64,000 nt of DNA from Medicago truncatula. Its lineage: Eukaryota > Streptophyta > Magnoliopsida > Fabales > Fabaceae. Location: positions 43,582,755 to 43,646,754 of the forward strand of contig NC_053048.1 in NCBI RefSeq assembly GCF_003473485.1, given 5' to 3'. A program made the position numbers and the translations under genes. Below are positions 46,035-58,237 of the stretch, piece after piece. How positions within the stretch are numbered: the first letter of the stretch is position 1; each line of letters opens with the position of its first letter. The notes under the pieces were generated by a model. The model saw nothing but the letters and a program-made list of their open reading frames with translations, made no database searches and was not told where the DNA came from.

Positions 46035-47077
46035 TTAGGTACCGTTTGACCAGACTTTTTTTACTCAGTTTTTCTATATTTTTAAGGAGAAGTTAGGTCA
46101 AACACAATATCAATAATTTATTTCACAAACACTTCTCTTCAACACACGAAGGCAACCTTATATTTTATTTTTAATATTATATTTTTATTTATTTTTTTCT
46201 TCCATTTAATTTTTTTTTAACCGGTCCATATAATTTTTTTTAAAGGAGGATCAATTTAATTTTATTATCTATTTTTTAAGAAATTTTATTATCTTTTTAT
46301 CACTTATATATTTAATTTTAATATCGTTTAATTATCACAACCTCGCAAATATTTTTATTCATGCTGTCAATGAATGACACCAAATATTTTTATTTCCTTT
46401 CTTCAACCTCACAAATATACACACACACATTATCGTTTAGAGTAATATTTTATGTTTGTATGTCTGTTGTTATTTTGTTACACTAATGCGTATAATTTTT
46501 TTAGTGTTGTGTAATGCGTACAATTATTATTTTTATAAAATTTTAATTTTAATTAAAAGTACTAGTATAGATGCCAAAAAAAATTATACTTATATATATT
46601 TTACAAATTTATATTGTAACATACTATGCATATCTTTTTATTATTAAAAAAACTAAACATATATTTTTCAATGACATCAACAATGTAACAAATATAATAT
46701 CATATAATATAAATTCTTATCTATTTAAATGACACCAAAAATATGATATTCTTATAACAAAATTTGTTATACAGTATAATTGGAAAAGAAAAAACAAAAC
46801 ATTCTCTAACTTAGCTCAGTTGATATAGACAATGTATAAATATATGCAAGGTCGCGGGTTCGAACCCCGGACACCACCAAAAAAAATAATAAATTTAAAG
46901 TTTTGTACTTTATTTTGCCAAACAACTTTTAACTTAAAAATAACTTTAGAACTAAAAAAATAATAAAGAAATCAAACAACTTTAGTTTTTTCCTTAAAAG
47001 CTTTATTTTAACTTTGTTTTAAAATAGCTTTTAGACTGAAAAAAAAAAAAAAAAAAGTCTGACCAAACAGTACCTTA
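46035..47077. mobile_element. PIF/Harbinger-like element (copy B, 1037 bp)
   Basis: The element 46038-47074 begins GGTACCGTTTGACC and ends GACCAAACAGTACC, flanked by TTA on each side. It is shorter than copy A because of an internal deletion. Confidence 0.75.
46804..46888 (+). mobile_element. tRNA-derived SINE (copy B)
   Basis: Same A and B boxes as the copy at 43152, with a shorter A-rich tail. Confidence 0.85.
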
Positions 47078-47101
47078 GTCCTTTTGTGTCATGGGTAGCA
47101 C

Positions 47102-47447
47102 TTAGGGTGTGTTTGATTTGCTAAAAAATGAAGGACAGAATAGAACAACTCTAGTTGTCCAGTGTTTGATTTGTAAAACTGTTTCAGGTACAGGACAAAC
47201 TAGAGGCAAGGGACAGGACAAAAACTCATATTTTTGTCCCTCACCAAACCACAGCACAACTTTTTGTCCCACGTACAAGTTGTCTAAAATACCAAAATAG
47301 CATTTTGTCTCTCAAAAATCGTATAAAACAAAAAATTACTCAATGCCATAAAAAATTTGTCATGTGCTGTTCTGCCTTGTGTTGTACTGTTCTATCTTGT
47401 ACTGTTCTGTCCAGTACTTACTGTTTTGCAAACCAAACACACCCTTA
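47102..47447. mobile_element. PIF/Harbinger (Tourist-like) MITE with known empty site
   Basis: The element 47105-47444 begins GGGTGTGTTTGATTTG and ends AACCAAACACACCC. TTA is duplicated at 47102-47104 and 47445-47447. Copy A has the uninterrupted site CACTTAGTGTGATG at 43438-43451, which proves the insertion, its 340-bp length and its 3-bp duplication. Confidence 0.95.
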
Positions 47448-47632
47448 GTGTGATGCGATTTTCTTATTATCCATGAGAAGAACAGAGGCTAGGTTTGCAG
47501 AAATTTATTCGTTCTTGTACATCGGTTTATATCCTTTGAAAATATTGAATTGTAAAAAAAGAAGATGTATTTTAGCATTAAAAAGTCACAATATAATAGT
47601 TTGGCATTATATTATAGTGATTTTTTTTTTTT

Positions 47633-48200
47633 TGTTGAAAGAGGTGTTATAGTGACTTGATGCAAAGAAATTGACTGAAAGCAATATTTGAAACAAAGAA
47701 GAAGATTCCTAATCGATATTGGACTTTTCTTTATGGAATTTGTTTGATGCTTGCTGAGTCTTCCGTTACTGTGTATGGGTCAGTCAACCAAGTAGCTTTT
47801 AGATATTAAGAGCATAGACTTATTCGTAATCTTCAAATGAGTATCCTCTTAACGATAATGATTTTATTAATCGTGATGTAATGGCTAAAAAAATGTAGCT
47901 TCCATATGAATTAGTCTTGTGTAATAATATATATAGATTATAGACCACTGTAAGGGCCAAACAGAAATTGAGGTGCAAACTATTCTAATATATATAGATT
48001 ATTTGACCTGGTCTTCGTATGTAATTTTGAAAGTCTTCAACCTGCGTCAATGAAGAATTTTCTGTCCCTTCTTTCCACTGGATACTATATATGTATATCA
48101 AGTTAAATCTACACAACTTATGTAAAACATTTGTTGTCCATCAAAGCACTTTTTCAATTGATCCATTCTTTGATTTTTCAGTTTTCACTTCAAAAGTGTC
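47633..48200 (+). promoter_or_regulatory. Flank and promoter of PRA1 copy 1
   Basis: TACTATATATGTATATCAAG (48083-48102) is a likely TATA region about 100 bases before the ATG at 48201. The stretch from about 47950 onward is duplicated upstream of copy 2 (from about 50160). Confidence 0.55.
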
Positions 48201-48803
48201 ATGGCAAATCTTGGAACTACACAAAGAATACTACCAACCTCCTCAAAACCTTCATCCCCAACAACTGACACACACGAACCAAAATCACCACATGAAAAAC
48301 TATATGCTGATCTCAAATTCTATTGCCCAATTAACATCCCCTTAACACAAGATGCTGCAGCATCTCGCATCATAAGAAACTTAGGGAATTTGGGGTTATA
48401 CTACACACTCTTTATTTGGATCATACTCTTCATAACCCTCATACCGGAACGAAAAGTGTCGTTGATTCTGTTGGTTATCATGACTTATGTGACAACCCTT
48501 TATTGTTTACTATTAAGGGCATGTCCTAATTCAGTTGTGCTTCATAGGATCATAGATAAAAGGATTGTGTTGAGTTTGCTATTTATTGCAACTGCAATTC
48601 AGCTGATTTTGACCGAAGCAGGTATTCATTTTGCAGTGACTTTGACTTGTAGTGTACCTGTAGTTTTGCTTCATGCAGTGTTATGGGCTGGTAGTTATGA
48701 ATATGATGCGTATGAAACTGAGGAAGGTTCTGGTAAAGAAGAATTGGCTCCTCTTACCGGCAGCCAGAATGATAGTGAACCTCATAACGTCGATGTTGTT
48801 TGA
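48201..48803 (+). CDS. PRA1: PRA1 family protein (prenylated Rab acceptor), copy 1
   Basis: A single exon of 200 aa. A polar Ser/Thr/Pro-rich N-terminus (1-40) is followed by two pairs of hydrophobic segments: LYYTLFIWIILFITLIP (about 66-82) with VSLILLVIMTYVTTLYCLLL, and IVLSLLFIATAIQLIL with FAVTLTCSVPVVLLHAVLW. This four-helix hairpin layout with the central CPNSVVLHRIIDKR loop is typical of PRA1/PRAF proteins, which interact with Rab GTPases and help membrane traffic between ER, Golgi and endosomes. An acidic tail follows. The plant subgroup looks like PRA1.G/H, stated with low certainty. A tandem paralogue lies 2.2 kb downstream. The start is the first ATG and agrees with copy 2. Confidence 0.88.
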   Translation: MANLGTTQRILPTSSKPSSPTTDTHEPKSPHEKLYADLKFYCPINIPLTQDAAASRIIRNLGNLGLYYTLFIWIILFITLIPERKVSLILLVIMTYVTTLYCLLLRACPNSVVLHRIIDKRIVLSLLFIATAIQLILTEAGIHFAVTLTCSVPVVLLHAVLWAGSYEYDAYETEEGSGKEELAPLTGSQNDSEPHNVDVV

Positions 48804-49945
48804 TTTATGAGAAGTCCTTGTGTTGCAACTATTTAATAAAATAAAATAAAAATTAAGAAGTTTGATTTAAATGCAAATAGAACAAGTTCTTTTACTTGAA
48901 TTTTGTATAACTCTGCAAGGAAATAATGCACAAGATAGCATATATGCAGTGTTTGTAATGAGTATGAATACATGTGTGAAGAATCGCTACTATTATCTTG
49001 AATAACAATTGTCTCATCTATTTTTGCTGTCAAAAAAGATTGTATCATCTATTTTTATTATTTACTTTTCACGAGGAAAATTACATAAAAGGTTAGGAAA
49101 GAATTGGGTAGTGAAATGGATATAGAGTTGTGTTGGGTATTAGGCTTGCTTTTTGAAGACCCAAATATTAGTCTATTATGTCTCACTTATATAAGTCGGA
49201 AGGGGGTCATACTAAAGTTGCAAGGAGAGAGTATTTTGGTGAGGAGAACAACCATCAAAAAGGGAAAAGAAGAGCGAAAACAATTCCCGTTTTTTTCGTT
49301 CACCGTTGGACTGTGCAAATTTTTGAAGAGCAGGTTTGCATCACTTGTTTCTTCATTTTTACTGCTCGACAGTTTGTGGTATTTTTCCAGCATGTTGTTA
49401 TTTGTATGCTGGTGTGCTTTGTTGATTTGACTTGTTGTCGACACTATTTTTGTATCACATTGAAATACTCATGTCCTTGTTTTATTATAGTCGAGCTATT
49501 TCTTTGGTCTAGACAACCCGTGTATTTTACCCTTACATTGAGGGATTTCCCACGTTAAAATATCAGTGCCCCTTTCTACATTTTATTTGTTATGTTGCTG
49601 TCATATATTTTGTTGCTGTTCACAAGTTCTTGCAAGCTGGTGGAATTTTATTTCACTTGTGATCATATTGCTAACGAGACAGATGCAATAACTTTGTAGC
49701 AGAAGATGAAGTCCTTATACGTCTTCAAATCAAGGAATAATAAATTGTTCTTGTTGAATAACTTTATAAGTTTGAAGTACAAAGAGCGACTTTATTTCAG
49801 ATCACAAAGAGTGATCCTATGAATAATATAATTACTTAGATTCATTTTGCACAATCACCATATCACAACCAATCATATTTTTATTGATTTAATGGTTGTA
49901 ATTAACAACCGACAATGTAAAATATTTTACATTGTCGGCACATAT
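48804..49945. other. Spacer between PRA1 copies, left part
   Basis: 3' UTR of copy 1, then sequence with overlapping frames at 49104-49558 that show no recognised domain. No gene is claimed. Confidence 0.4.
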
Positions 49946-49947
49946 AA

Positions 49948-50125
49948 TTTTTTTTTAAAACTCGGTATCCGATCAAAGAATCGACTAATCCGAGAGGACT
50001 AATTCCACCGCCCACTCCCGGGGGCCCCGTTTAAAGCCAGAGCAAGCTCTGTATGAACTTAGCCCACCGAAATTGGCATAGGGGAAATCAAACCTGAGAC
50101 CTCTAGAGGAGCAAACTCCAAGATC
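49948..50125 (-). mobile_element. SINE-like retroposon on minus strand
   Basis: On the minus strand it reads from GCTTTTTGATCTTGGAGTTTG through a pol III B-box-like GGTTTGATTTCCCC to a GC-rich 3' part (GGGGCCCCCGGGAGTGGGCGG) and ends CGGATACCGAGTTTTAAAAAAAAA, i.e. with an A tail. It is a different family from the GAGCTTAGCTCAG SINEs. A related trace is at about 52590-52650. Confidence 0.55.
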
Positions 50126-50449
50126 AAAAAGCCAATAATCTATAATATAGTTGACACTAATAATCTATAATATAGACAACTAGAAGGGCCAAACGAAAAT
50201 TGACTTGCAAATTATTCTAAGATTATTTGACTTGTTTTTAAATTTAATTTTGAAAGTCTGCGTGAATGAAGAATTTGATGTCCCCTCTGGATTTTATATA
50301 TGTATATCAAGCATTAAACAGATACAAGTCTAATCCACATAAGTTGTGGAAAACATTTGGAACAAATTTCTCAAATAAATTTTGTGTTCATCAGAAGCTC
50401 TTTCAATTGATCCATTCTTTGATTTTCCAATTTCCATTTCAAAGCTTTT
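50126..50449 (+). promoter_or_regulatory. Duplicated promoter and leader of PRA1 copy 2
   Basis: Blocks such as GGGCCAAACGAAAATTGA, ATTATTTGACTTG, TGAATGAAGAATTT and TTATATATGTATATCAAGC (about 50294-50312) parallel the copy-1 flank in the same order. The TATA region is conserved. The leader is longer than in copy 1. Confidence 0.6.
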
Positions 50450-51049
50450 ATGGCAAATCTTGGAACTACACAAAGAATACCAACTTCAAAACCTTCATCC
50501 CCAACAACAGACACATATGAACCAAAATCACCACATGAAAAACTATATGCTAATTTCAAATTCTATTGCCCAATTAACCTTCCCTTGACACAAGAAGTTG
50601 CAGCATCTCGCATCATAAGAAACTTGAAGCATATAGGGCTATACTATACACTTTTTATTTGGATGATACTCTTCATAACTCTGATACCTGACCAAAAAGT
50701 GTCCTTAATTCTGTTGCTTATCATGACCTATGTGACAACCCTTTATTGTTTAATACTAAGGTCATGTCCTAATTCACACTTGCTTCATAGAATCATAGAT
50801 AAAAAGATTGTATTGACTTTTTTAGTAATTGCAACTGCAATTCAGCTGATTATGACTGATGCCGGTACTCATTTTGCAATTACTTCGACTTGTAGTGTGC
50901 CGGTAGTTTTGCTTCATGCAGTTTTATGGGATAGTAGTTATGATGGTTATGAGACTAAGGAAGGTTCTGGTACACAAGAATTGGCTCCTCTTACCAGCAG
51001 CCAAAATGATAGCGACAAGTCCTCGTTTTGCAACTATTTAATAGAATAA
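50450..51049 (+). CDS. PRA1: PRA1 family protein, tandem copy 2 with altered C-terminus
   Basis: A single exon of 199 aa, closely related to copy 1 through the whole PRA1 domain, with the same four hydrophobic segments and loop (CPNSHLLHRIIDKK). After SSQNDSD the two diverge: copy 1 ends EPHNVDVV, copy 2 ends KSSFCNYLIE. At DNA level the copy-2 tail aligns to copy-1 3' UTR (AAGTCCT..TTGCAACTATTTAATA). A deletion of about 34 bp therefore removed the original stop and exposed former UTR as coding sequence. Transcription is likely similar, because the promoter was duplicated too. Function is as for copy 1, and whether the new tail changes targeting is unknown. Confidence 0.87.
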   Translation: MANLGTTQRIPTSKPSSPTTDTYEPKSPHEKLYANFKFYCPINLPLTQEVAASRIIRNLKHIGLYYTLFIWMILFITLIPDQKVSLILLLIMTYVTTLYCLILRSCPNSHLLHRIIDKKIVLTFLVIATAIQLIMTDAGTHFAITSTCSVPVVLLHAVLWDSSYDGYETKEGSGTQELAPLTSSQNDSDKSSFCNYLIE

Positions 51050-52800
51050 AAAAAAAAAAAATAGATGTATGTTGTTTGATTTAAAATTTTGAAGTTATGA
51101 ATATGATTCATTCAATTCTACCAACAGAAGATATAGACTTCTTCATTAGGTGAGTTCATCATAGGTTGAACGAAAATCGGGTCATCATAGGGTTTTTCCT
51201 TTAAAAGTGTGTTTAAAAATTATACTTAGGCTTGATTCTAAAGTAATGTAAATTTTTTTGATATATCAAAATGGAAATATGTAACTATCAAAATGTGTCA
51301 AATACTATTTTTATTTTTATGCAATGGAATAAGAGATATTCATACTACTACAATGCTGTAAATAATGATATGCAATTACATCAGTTACAACATCAAGTAG
51401 TCACTTTGATCCTCCATCATCGTCCGTGTGTCGCCTGCAGCAAGCAAAAGGTACAAACATAACCAAAACAAAAAGGATCATAACAAAAACTAAGAACCCC
51501 TAAAGAAGCAAATAAAATGCCATTGATTTTAAACGTGCCCCATACGACATTAAACACAGACAAACAATATAAAAGAGAAAGACATAACATTGAGATAATC
51601 GGAACCCGAAAAGCCAAAGACCAAATAAGTGCATGCCTTGTAGGAAGAACGAGAAGTAAAATAAAACTTTTGTGGTCTGTTATAAGCATGAATTAGATTC
51701 AATAACGAGAGAAGGCAAGAAGGGGGGCCTAACTTACAGGCTTTCTTGGAAGAAACTGCTTATTGTTTACGTTTCTATGCCCTGTTCAGAAGTTGAAATA
51801 GGGTCCATGATCAAACTAGAGGAACTAATTAAGATGAAAATAATGTATCATATACTACTTCACATAAACCAGTTTAACTAATAAGTGCCGTGAATAAGTT
51901 GCATAGAAATTTCAAACCTGATACCTTGTCGTCGCGTGTGACTAGAGTTGGGAAGCAAAGAGGAAGTTGCTAACTACGGAAATTTCAAAGAACTATGGTG
52001 GTCGGTTGAAGTGGAAGCATTTTGTTCTATCACACTTTTGTTCACCCCTAATTTTTTATTAAACTCAAAAACAGTTTTGTCTAGAGTAAATTACACTCTC
52101 TTCTTCTCGGAATAATTGTTTAAATTACACTATCCTCTCTTCTTATATCCTCTCCATTCTTATACAAAACATGTTAGAAAAAATTACACTCTTCTTTCTC
52201 GGTTGTTTTTATCTTCTCTTTTTTGGTACAAGTTTTCAGCTATTTTTACACCTGCCACAAATTTTCATCCTTCTCATAGCACATATCCCCTATCCAGCAT
52301 AACTTTGGCCTTTTTTTTTTTTAAATAAAAAGTTAAACTGAATCAAAACATACTGCAATTTAATACTTTGTATATTTTGACTATGACTATGAGACCAAAC
52401 AAAAAACTCTGTATGCTGTTCCTATTCATACAGATAATTGTGAGAAGTAAGGTATTTATATAATATAAAAACAGGGGTAGCTCTTAATTAGAATGTTTTT
52501 TATTTTCAAAATTTTAGTTTACAAGCTTTAGATTTTTTAAAGAAAAAACACAATAATTTTTTTTGAAGAAACTAAATTAACCCATCTTAATTTGCATCAG
52601 GGATAATCGAAGCTGAAACCTTTAGAAAGAGCACACTCTTAGGTCTCTTAGTAATAATATTTTTTTTATATTCATAATTATTTGAAAAACTCACATATAT
52701 TTATTGAAAGGTCATCTAAAATAATTAATAATATCCATCAATATAAAAAGTTTAATTTTTGTACATTGGCGATGTAAAGTTATTTTATACCTACATTCAA
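51050..52800. other. Intergenic, no gene recognised
   Basis: AT-rich sequence. ATTACACTCT(T/C)CTTC-type phrases repeat at about 52090-52200. A SINE-like trace lies at about 52590-52650. Frames in 51271-51881 lack domains. Confidence 0.45.
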
Positions 52801-52869
52801 TTCACACATATGGTTAAGTCATATGGTTTTAAACGTGACAAGACAACACATATAATCTGAAATTTAAAC

Positions 52870-53071
52870 ACTTTTGTGGGCTGGGCTTATAAAAAAAAGA
52901 ACGGTGATGGGTTCGGCCTGTTAGTTTGACCTAAAAACACAACCCATACCCAACAATCCCTCACCTGTTAAAACACTTCCTTCGTTCAATTTCTGTCTCC
53001 TTTGATTCACCAGCTGCGGCGCTCTAGTACATACATATTCACATTCAGTGTGTATACTCTGAACAAACAAA
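52870..53071 (+). promoter_or_regulatory. RPS20 promoter with tandem site II motifs
   Basis: TGGGCTGGGCT (52877-52887) holds two overlapping TGGGCY 'site II' elements, typical of plant ribosomal-protein and growth-related promoters, directly followed by a TTATAAAA TATA-like box (about 52887-52894). It lies about 190 bases before the ATG. Confidence 0.6.
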
Positions 53072-54615
<1,544 letters not shown>

Positions 54616-56690
54616 TCTTGATCCCATTTCTAACTTGTTATGTCTGCTGTTTCTTTTTTGCCCTCTGTATTTTTGATAGTTTTGTTATTTGGGACAAACT
54701 TGGCTTGTTTTCTTTAGTTTTTGGTTCTGGACATAGATGAGCACCTCGAGATACTTCATATTTGATGTTTCAGATTCTTGTTGAATATTTATTTTGATAT
54801 ATCAAAAATTCTTATCTTTTATGCTCAGCTTGATTATAGATAAAAATATTGCAAGCTGTCCAAACGTTACCAACCATTAAATAGAATGTTTAGGTTCAAA
54901 CTGAGAGCCTACTAATGTCTATAAAAAATATAAAATTGGAAAACCTCAGCACTTGTTATCTTGTGAAAATATGCTTATAAAGTTAGACATTTTGATGTAG
55001 TGAATATAAAAGGCTAGCTTGGGATTATAAATTGTGAAATAATGAAAATTTGTTCTGGTTTGACATTTCATTGTTTTTGAATATACAAGAGATTTGCTCA
55101 CTCACGAGTATTGTCTTAACAATTAGAATTAACAGGTTTAGTAGTAAATAGAAATACAAAATGGAATCATACATTTTGTGAAATAATGGAAATTGGTATA
55201 TTTACATTTCATTGTTTTTGAATATAGTAGTACATGACAATTGTTCACTTCATGAGTATATTAACAAGTTCAGTAGATAGACATAGAAAATGATTTTAAA
55301 TAAAGTTTAGTAAATAGATAAGGTCTTATGTTTGATTTTTTCTGTTGTCTAATTCGGTTGGTTAGTTTGGTTTATTTAAAAAAATTGGTTATCAAATTAT
55401 TCAACCATGGCAAAAATCAGTTGTTTTAGTGCTTGTGATTCTCTTGAACTTGTTTTTGATTAATTTTTAAAAAGATAATATATTGCAATTCTTTGTTGTT
55501 TATCATAGAAACACCGCCCCTTCCAAACAAACCACAACACATAAAGGTACTAATAAAATTTGCTCAAACAAAACTACTAAAACTATTGTTTTCAATGAAA
55601 TAGTATAGTCTTTAATTTCATTGAGCAAATTTTTATAATAAGCAAGTATATTTAGAATACCTTGGATGTGTTAAAATACCTCGGAAATTCATAAGAATAC
55701 CCATGATGTGTTAAAAAAAAATGGGAATCAACTTTGTTTTATTTCTTGATAATGATATTGTTAATAAACATATATTGGATTATATCCTTGTGAACTTAGC
55801 TTTCGCTCAGTCGAGTAGGGACAAAGCATAATATATATTGTGAATTTGATAAGAAACTAGGAAAGAATATACGAAGGCTATTAGAAGTGCTGCTGTCAAT
55901 TCGCCATGAACATATGTAGAAATAACAAGTCTTAAAATAAGAACCACAGCTTTAGTTGTAAAGTAACAAACAAATTGGTCTGATATTTAAAAAATTTGGT
56001 AAAATGATGCATTCAAAAATAAATAGGTACGGTTACCACAGCAATTAGGATCAAAAAAGGAAAGTCTGCAGATGAAGCAAAAGCTGCAACGCTACAGAAG
56101 AAGGATCCTGGGGCTCCAAGCTGAACTTGGATGCAAAAGATAGTTGGGTGAAGAGCATGGATATGTGTTTCTGATACTTAGGTAAAGTGATATGGAGGAA
56201 CAGATTCCAAATTCTAAGTCACAGGGACATCACAAATTTTTGAACCCGAGGTGGTTGCTATGAGTTTTGATATAATCATTCTTCACTTACTTTGATTAGA
56301 AGACACATGTTAGCAAGAAGCTTAGTTTTTTTTGTCTTGTTAACGAATATGTATTATTTAAGCATTTTTAATAAAAAAATTATTATTTAAAAAAATTAAA
56401 ATTTTCAATTTTCAATTTAATAAATACAAAAACTTTTATAAAATCTTATCACTTTTAGTAACTTAATAATGATTCGGATGTACTCGTTAACATTAATCAT
56501 TTGTTTTAATGGAAATGGAATCTCAAACACAAAAAAAGTAAACTAGAACATGTGTTTTTATTTTATAGGTTTTTCCCATAAATAAAATAAAATAAAAACA
56601 CATGTTAAACAAAAGTACAATACACACAAGAAAGAAAAAAGTAGAAGAATGTCAGCTCAAGTTGTTATTGAAAACTGAGATTCAGGTTGA
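54616..56690. other. Intergenic with diverged tandem duplication and gene trace
   Basis: 55025-55155 and 55175-55315 are diverged tandem copies (TGAAATAATG..AAATT, CATTTCATTGTTTTTGAATATA, CAAGTT/CAGGTT CAGTAG). A SINE A-box remnant lies at 55789-55840. At 56045-56125 the plus strand reads KKGKSADEAKAATLQKKDPG.., an exon-like lysine-rich tail; its parent gene was not recognised. Confidence 0.4.
55789..55850 (+). mobile_element. Truncated SINE remnant
   Basis: GTGAACTTAGCTTTCGCTCAGTCGAGTAGGGACAAAGC resembles the SINE A-box region with a small insertion. No B box. Confidence 0.55.
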
Positions 56691-56721
56691 ACTTAACTAA
56701 TCTCCTCCTTCCATTATCACT

Positions 56722-57687
56722 TCACTTGCATTTGGGAAGCGGTGACCCACACAAACACTTGTTGTGATAATAATTAAACACATCAAAATTTGTCTGCAAA
56801 TTTCCACCCTGTGGTATTTGACCACACAACAAGTTATAACTCACATTAAACATCTGTAACTCTTTCACTTTGGTCCATCCCACTGGAATCTTTCCATAAA
56901 TATTATTATGATTAATATCCAACAAAAACGAGCTCTTCTTAGGAACATCAACTTTTGAAAAATCAAACGAAAACAAGTTCCTCGAAAGATCAATGTACTC
57001 TGTCCTTTTGTTGCTCCCGAAAAGCACGGAAGCATCACCCACAAGCCTGTTCTTGGACAAGGCTAACCTCTCAAGATTTAGTTGGCCCAATGAAGCTGGA
57101 ATGTGTCCAGAAAGCTTGTTCTCGTGCAAGAATAACTGTTTGAGGTTAGTCAGCTGGGAAAGTGAACTCGGTATTGAGCCCGTCAGTTTGTTGGAGTAAA
57201 GGTCAAGAAGCTCGAGATTTTTAAATTGGCCCAAAAAAGAAGGTATTGGGCCTGAGACACTGGTCCCGGAGATTGTAAGATACTTGAGGTTTTTGAGCTT
57301 GGAAATGGTGGAAGGGATTTGACCTGTGACATTGGGTAATTGGTTGAATTCGAGTCTTTCGACATAAGAGAGGTCGCCAACTGAAGGGGATATATGACCT
57401 ATGAATTCTGGGTTTGGGAATGGGGTGGTGAATTGGTCTGGGCTTGAGAATTGGATAGCGAGCCAAATGACACGAGAAGTTGTTACGTCGCAATGGATAA
57501 ATACCCAGTCACAACAATTTTTGCGAGGGTTCCACGAGGATAGAGACGTAGGGTTGTTGAGTTCCTTCTTGATTTGGAGCAACGCTTTCTTGTCTTGTGG
57601 GTTGCATTTCTGTGATATTGCAACTGGAAAGAGTAATAGTAGTGAGAAGAAGCATAGCAAAACAGATCCTCCAAACATAGTCGCCAT
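56722..57687 (-). CDS. PGIP: Polygalacturonase-inhibiting protein-like LRR protein
   Basis: An intronless frame of 321 aa. A signal peptide (1-25, VLLCFFSLLLLFPVAIS) leads to an LRR N-cap with paired cysteines (CNPQDKKALLQIKKEL ... NCCDWVFIHCD). About ten plant-type LRRs follow (for example LKNLKYLTISGTSVSGPIPS, NLELLDLYSNKLTGSIPS) and a C-cap ending CLCGSPLPKCK. This is the PGIP architecture (usual length about 330). PGIPs are secreted to the cell wall, where they bind fungal polygalacturonases and slow pectin breakdown. The repeat near SVLFGSNKRTEYIDLS is typical. Several potential N-glycosylation sites are present (for example NVTG, NVSY). The frame is complete. Inhibitory specificity cannot be read from the sequence. 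Confidence 0.93.
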   Translation of the reverse strand: MATMFGGSVLLCFFSLLLLFPVAISQKCNPQDKKALLQIKKELNNPTSLSSWNPRKNCCDWVFIHCDVTTSRVIWLAIQFSSPDQFTTPFPNPEFIGHISPSVGDLSYVERLEFNQLPNVTGQIPSTISKLKNLKYLTISGTSVSGPIPSFLGQFKNLELLDLYSNKLTGSIPSSLSQLTNLKQLFLHENKLSGHIPASLGQLNLERLALSKNRLVGDASVLFGSNKRTEYIDLSRNLFSFDFSKVDVPKKSSFLLDINHNNIYGKIPVGWTKVKELQMFNVSYNLLCGQIPQGGNLQTNFDVFNYYHNKCLCGSPLPKCK

Positions 57688-57726
57688 TTTTGGCGTGTGT
57701 TTATTTGGTTGGAGAGTATTGATATC

Positions 57727-57734
57727 TATTTATA
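57727..57734 (-). promoter_or_regulatory. TATA box of PGIP-like gene
   Basis: TATAAATA on the minus strand, 40 bases before the ATG codon; a short 5' leader is implied. Confidence 0.65.
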
Positions 57735-57749
57735 GAATAGAAGGTTAGT

Positions 57750-58237
57750 AATGAGAAACCTGGTGTAACGTGCTCAAGTAATGGCGACAGACAGTAGCAG
57801 GTCCCAATCCAATATTTTATGTACATTTTAAATTACTAAAAATGTCACTGTCTTCTTTCTTTGGAGCGGATACTACTTTAGATAAAATATAAACAACTGA
57901 GATTTTTCGAAATGATTCCTTTCATGCTTGAGATCTCGAGGTGGCTTAATGAACTTGAATTGTTTGCGTGTGGGTTGTCTACTTTCCTGAAATAACTCAG
58001 CTGTATCGCAGTGAACTTTGATGAACTTCAAATAAATATTATACTCCATTCTTTTTATTTGGGTCACAATTTATACTCTGTTTTGTTATTGAGATTGAAA
58101 TAATATTGTGACCCAACTTTTGACGAACTTGATGCCTATCAAAGAAATATTATACGGTTGTTATTGAAATCCGTTCCTTAATGAAAAATATTAGCGGTCT
58201 ACAAGTGACCCGAAAAAACGCTACCTAAAAAAAAATA
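57750..58237. other. Upstream flank of PGIP-like gene
   Basis: AT-rich. GAAATAATATTGTGACCCAA and TTGGGTCACAATTTAT near 58060-58115 form a loose inverted pair. No gene. Confidence 0.4.

Larger units (their letters stand above)
43633..47632. repeat. Tandem segmental duplication, copy B (~4.0 kb)
   Basis: Nearly identical to copy A over its whole length. Main differences are a 340-bp MITE present only in B (47105-47444) and a deletion of roughly 105 bp in B (near 46110) that removes the block present in A at about 42353-42460. After a poly-T tract at about 47622-47633 it continues into unique DNA. Confidence 0.92.

Noticed and set aside
39901-47632. CRISPR-like or satellite array
   Set aside because: There are only two long units, with no short spaced repeats; it is a segmental duplication in plant DNA.
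49104-49558. Two overlapping plus-strand frames (108 and 126 codons) between the PRA1 copies
   Set aside because: Different frames of the same DNA with no recognisable domain, splice structure or conservation clue; not enough to call a gene.
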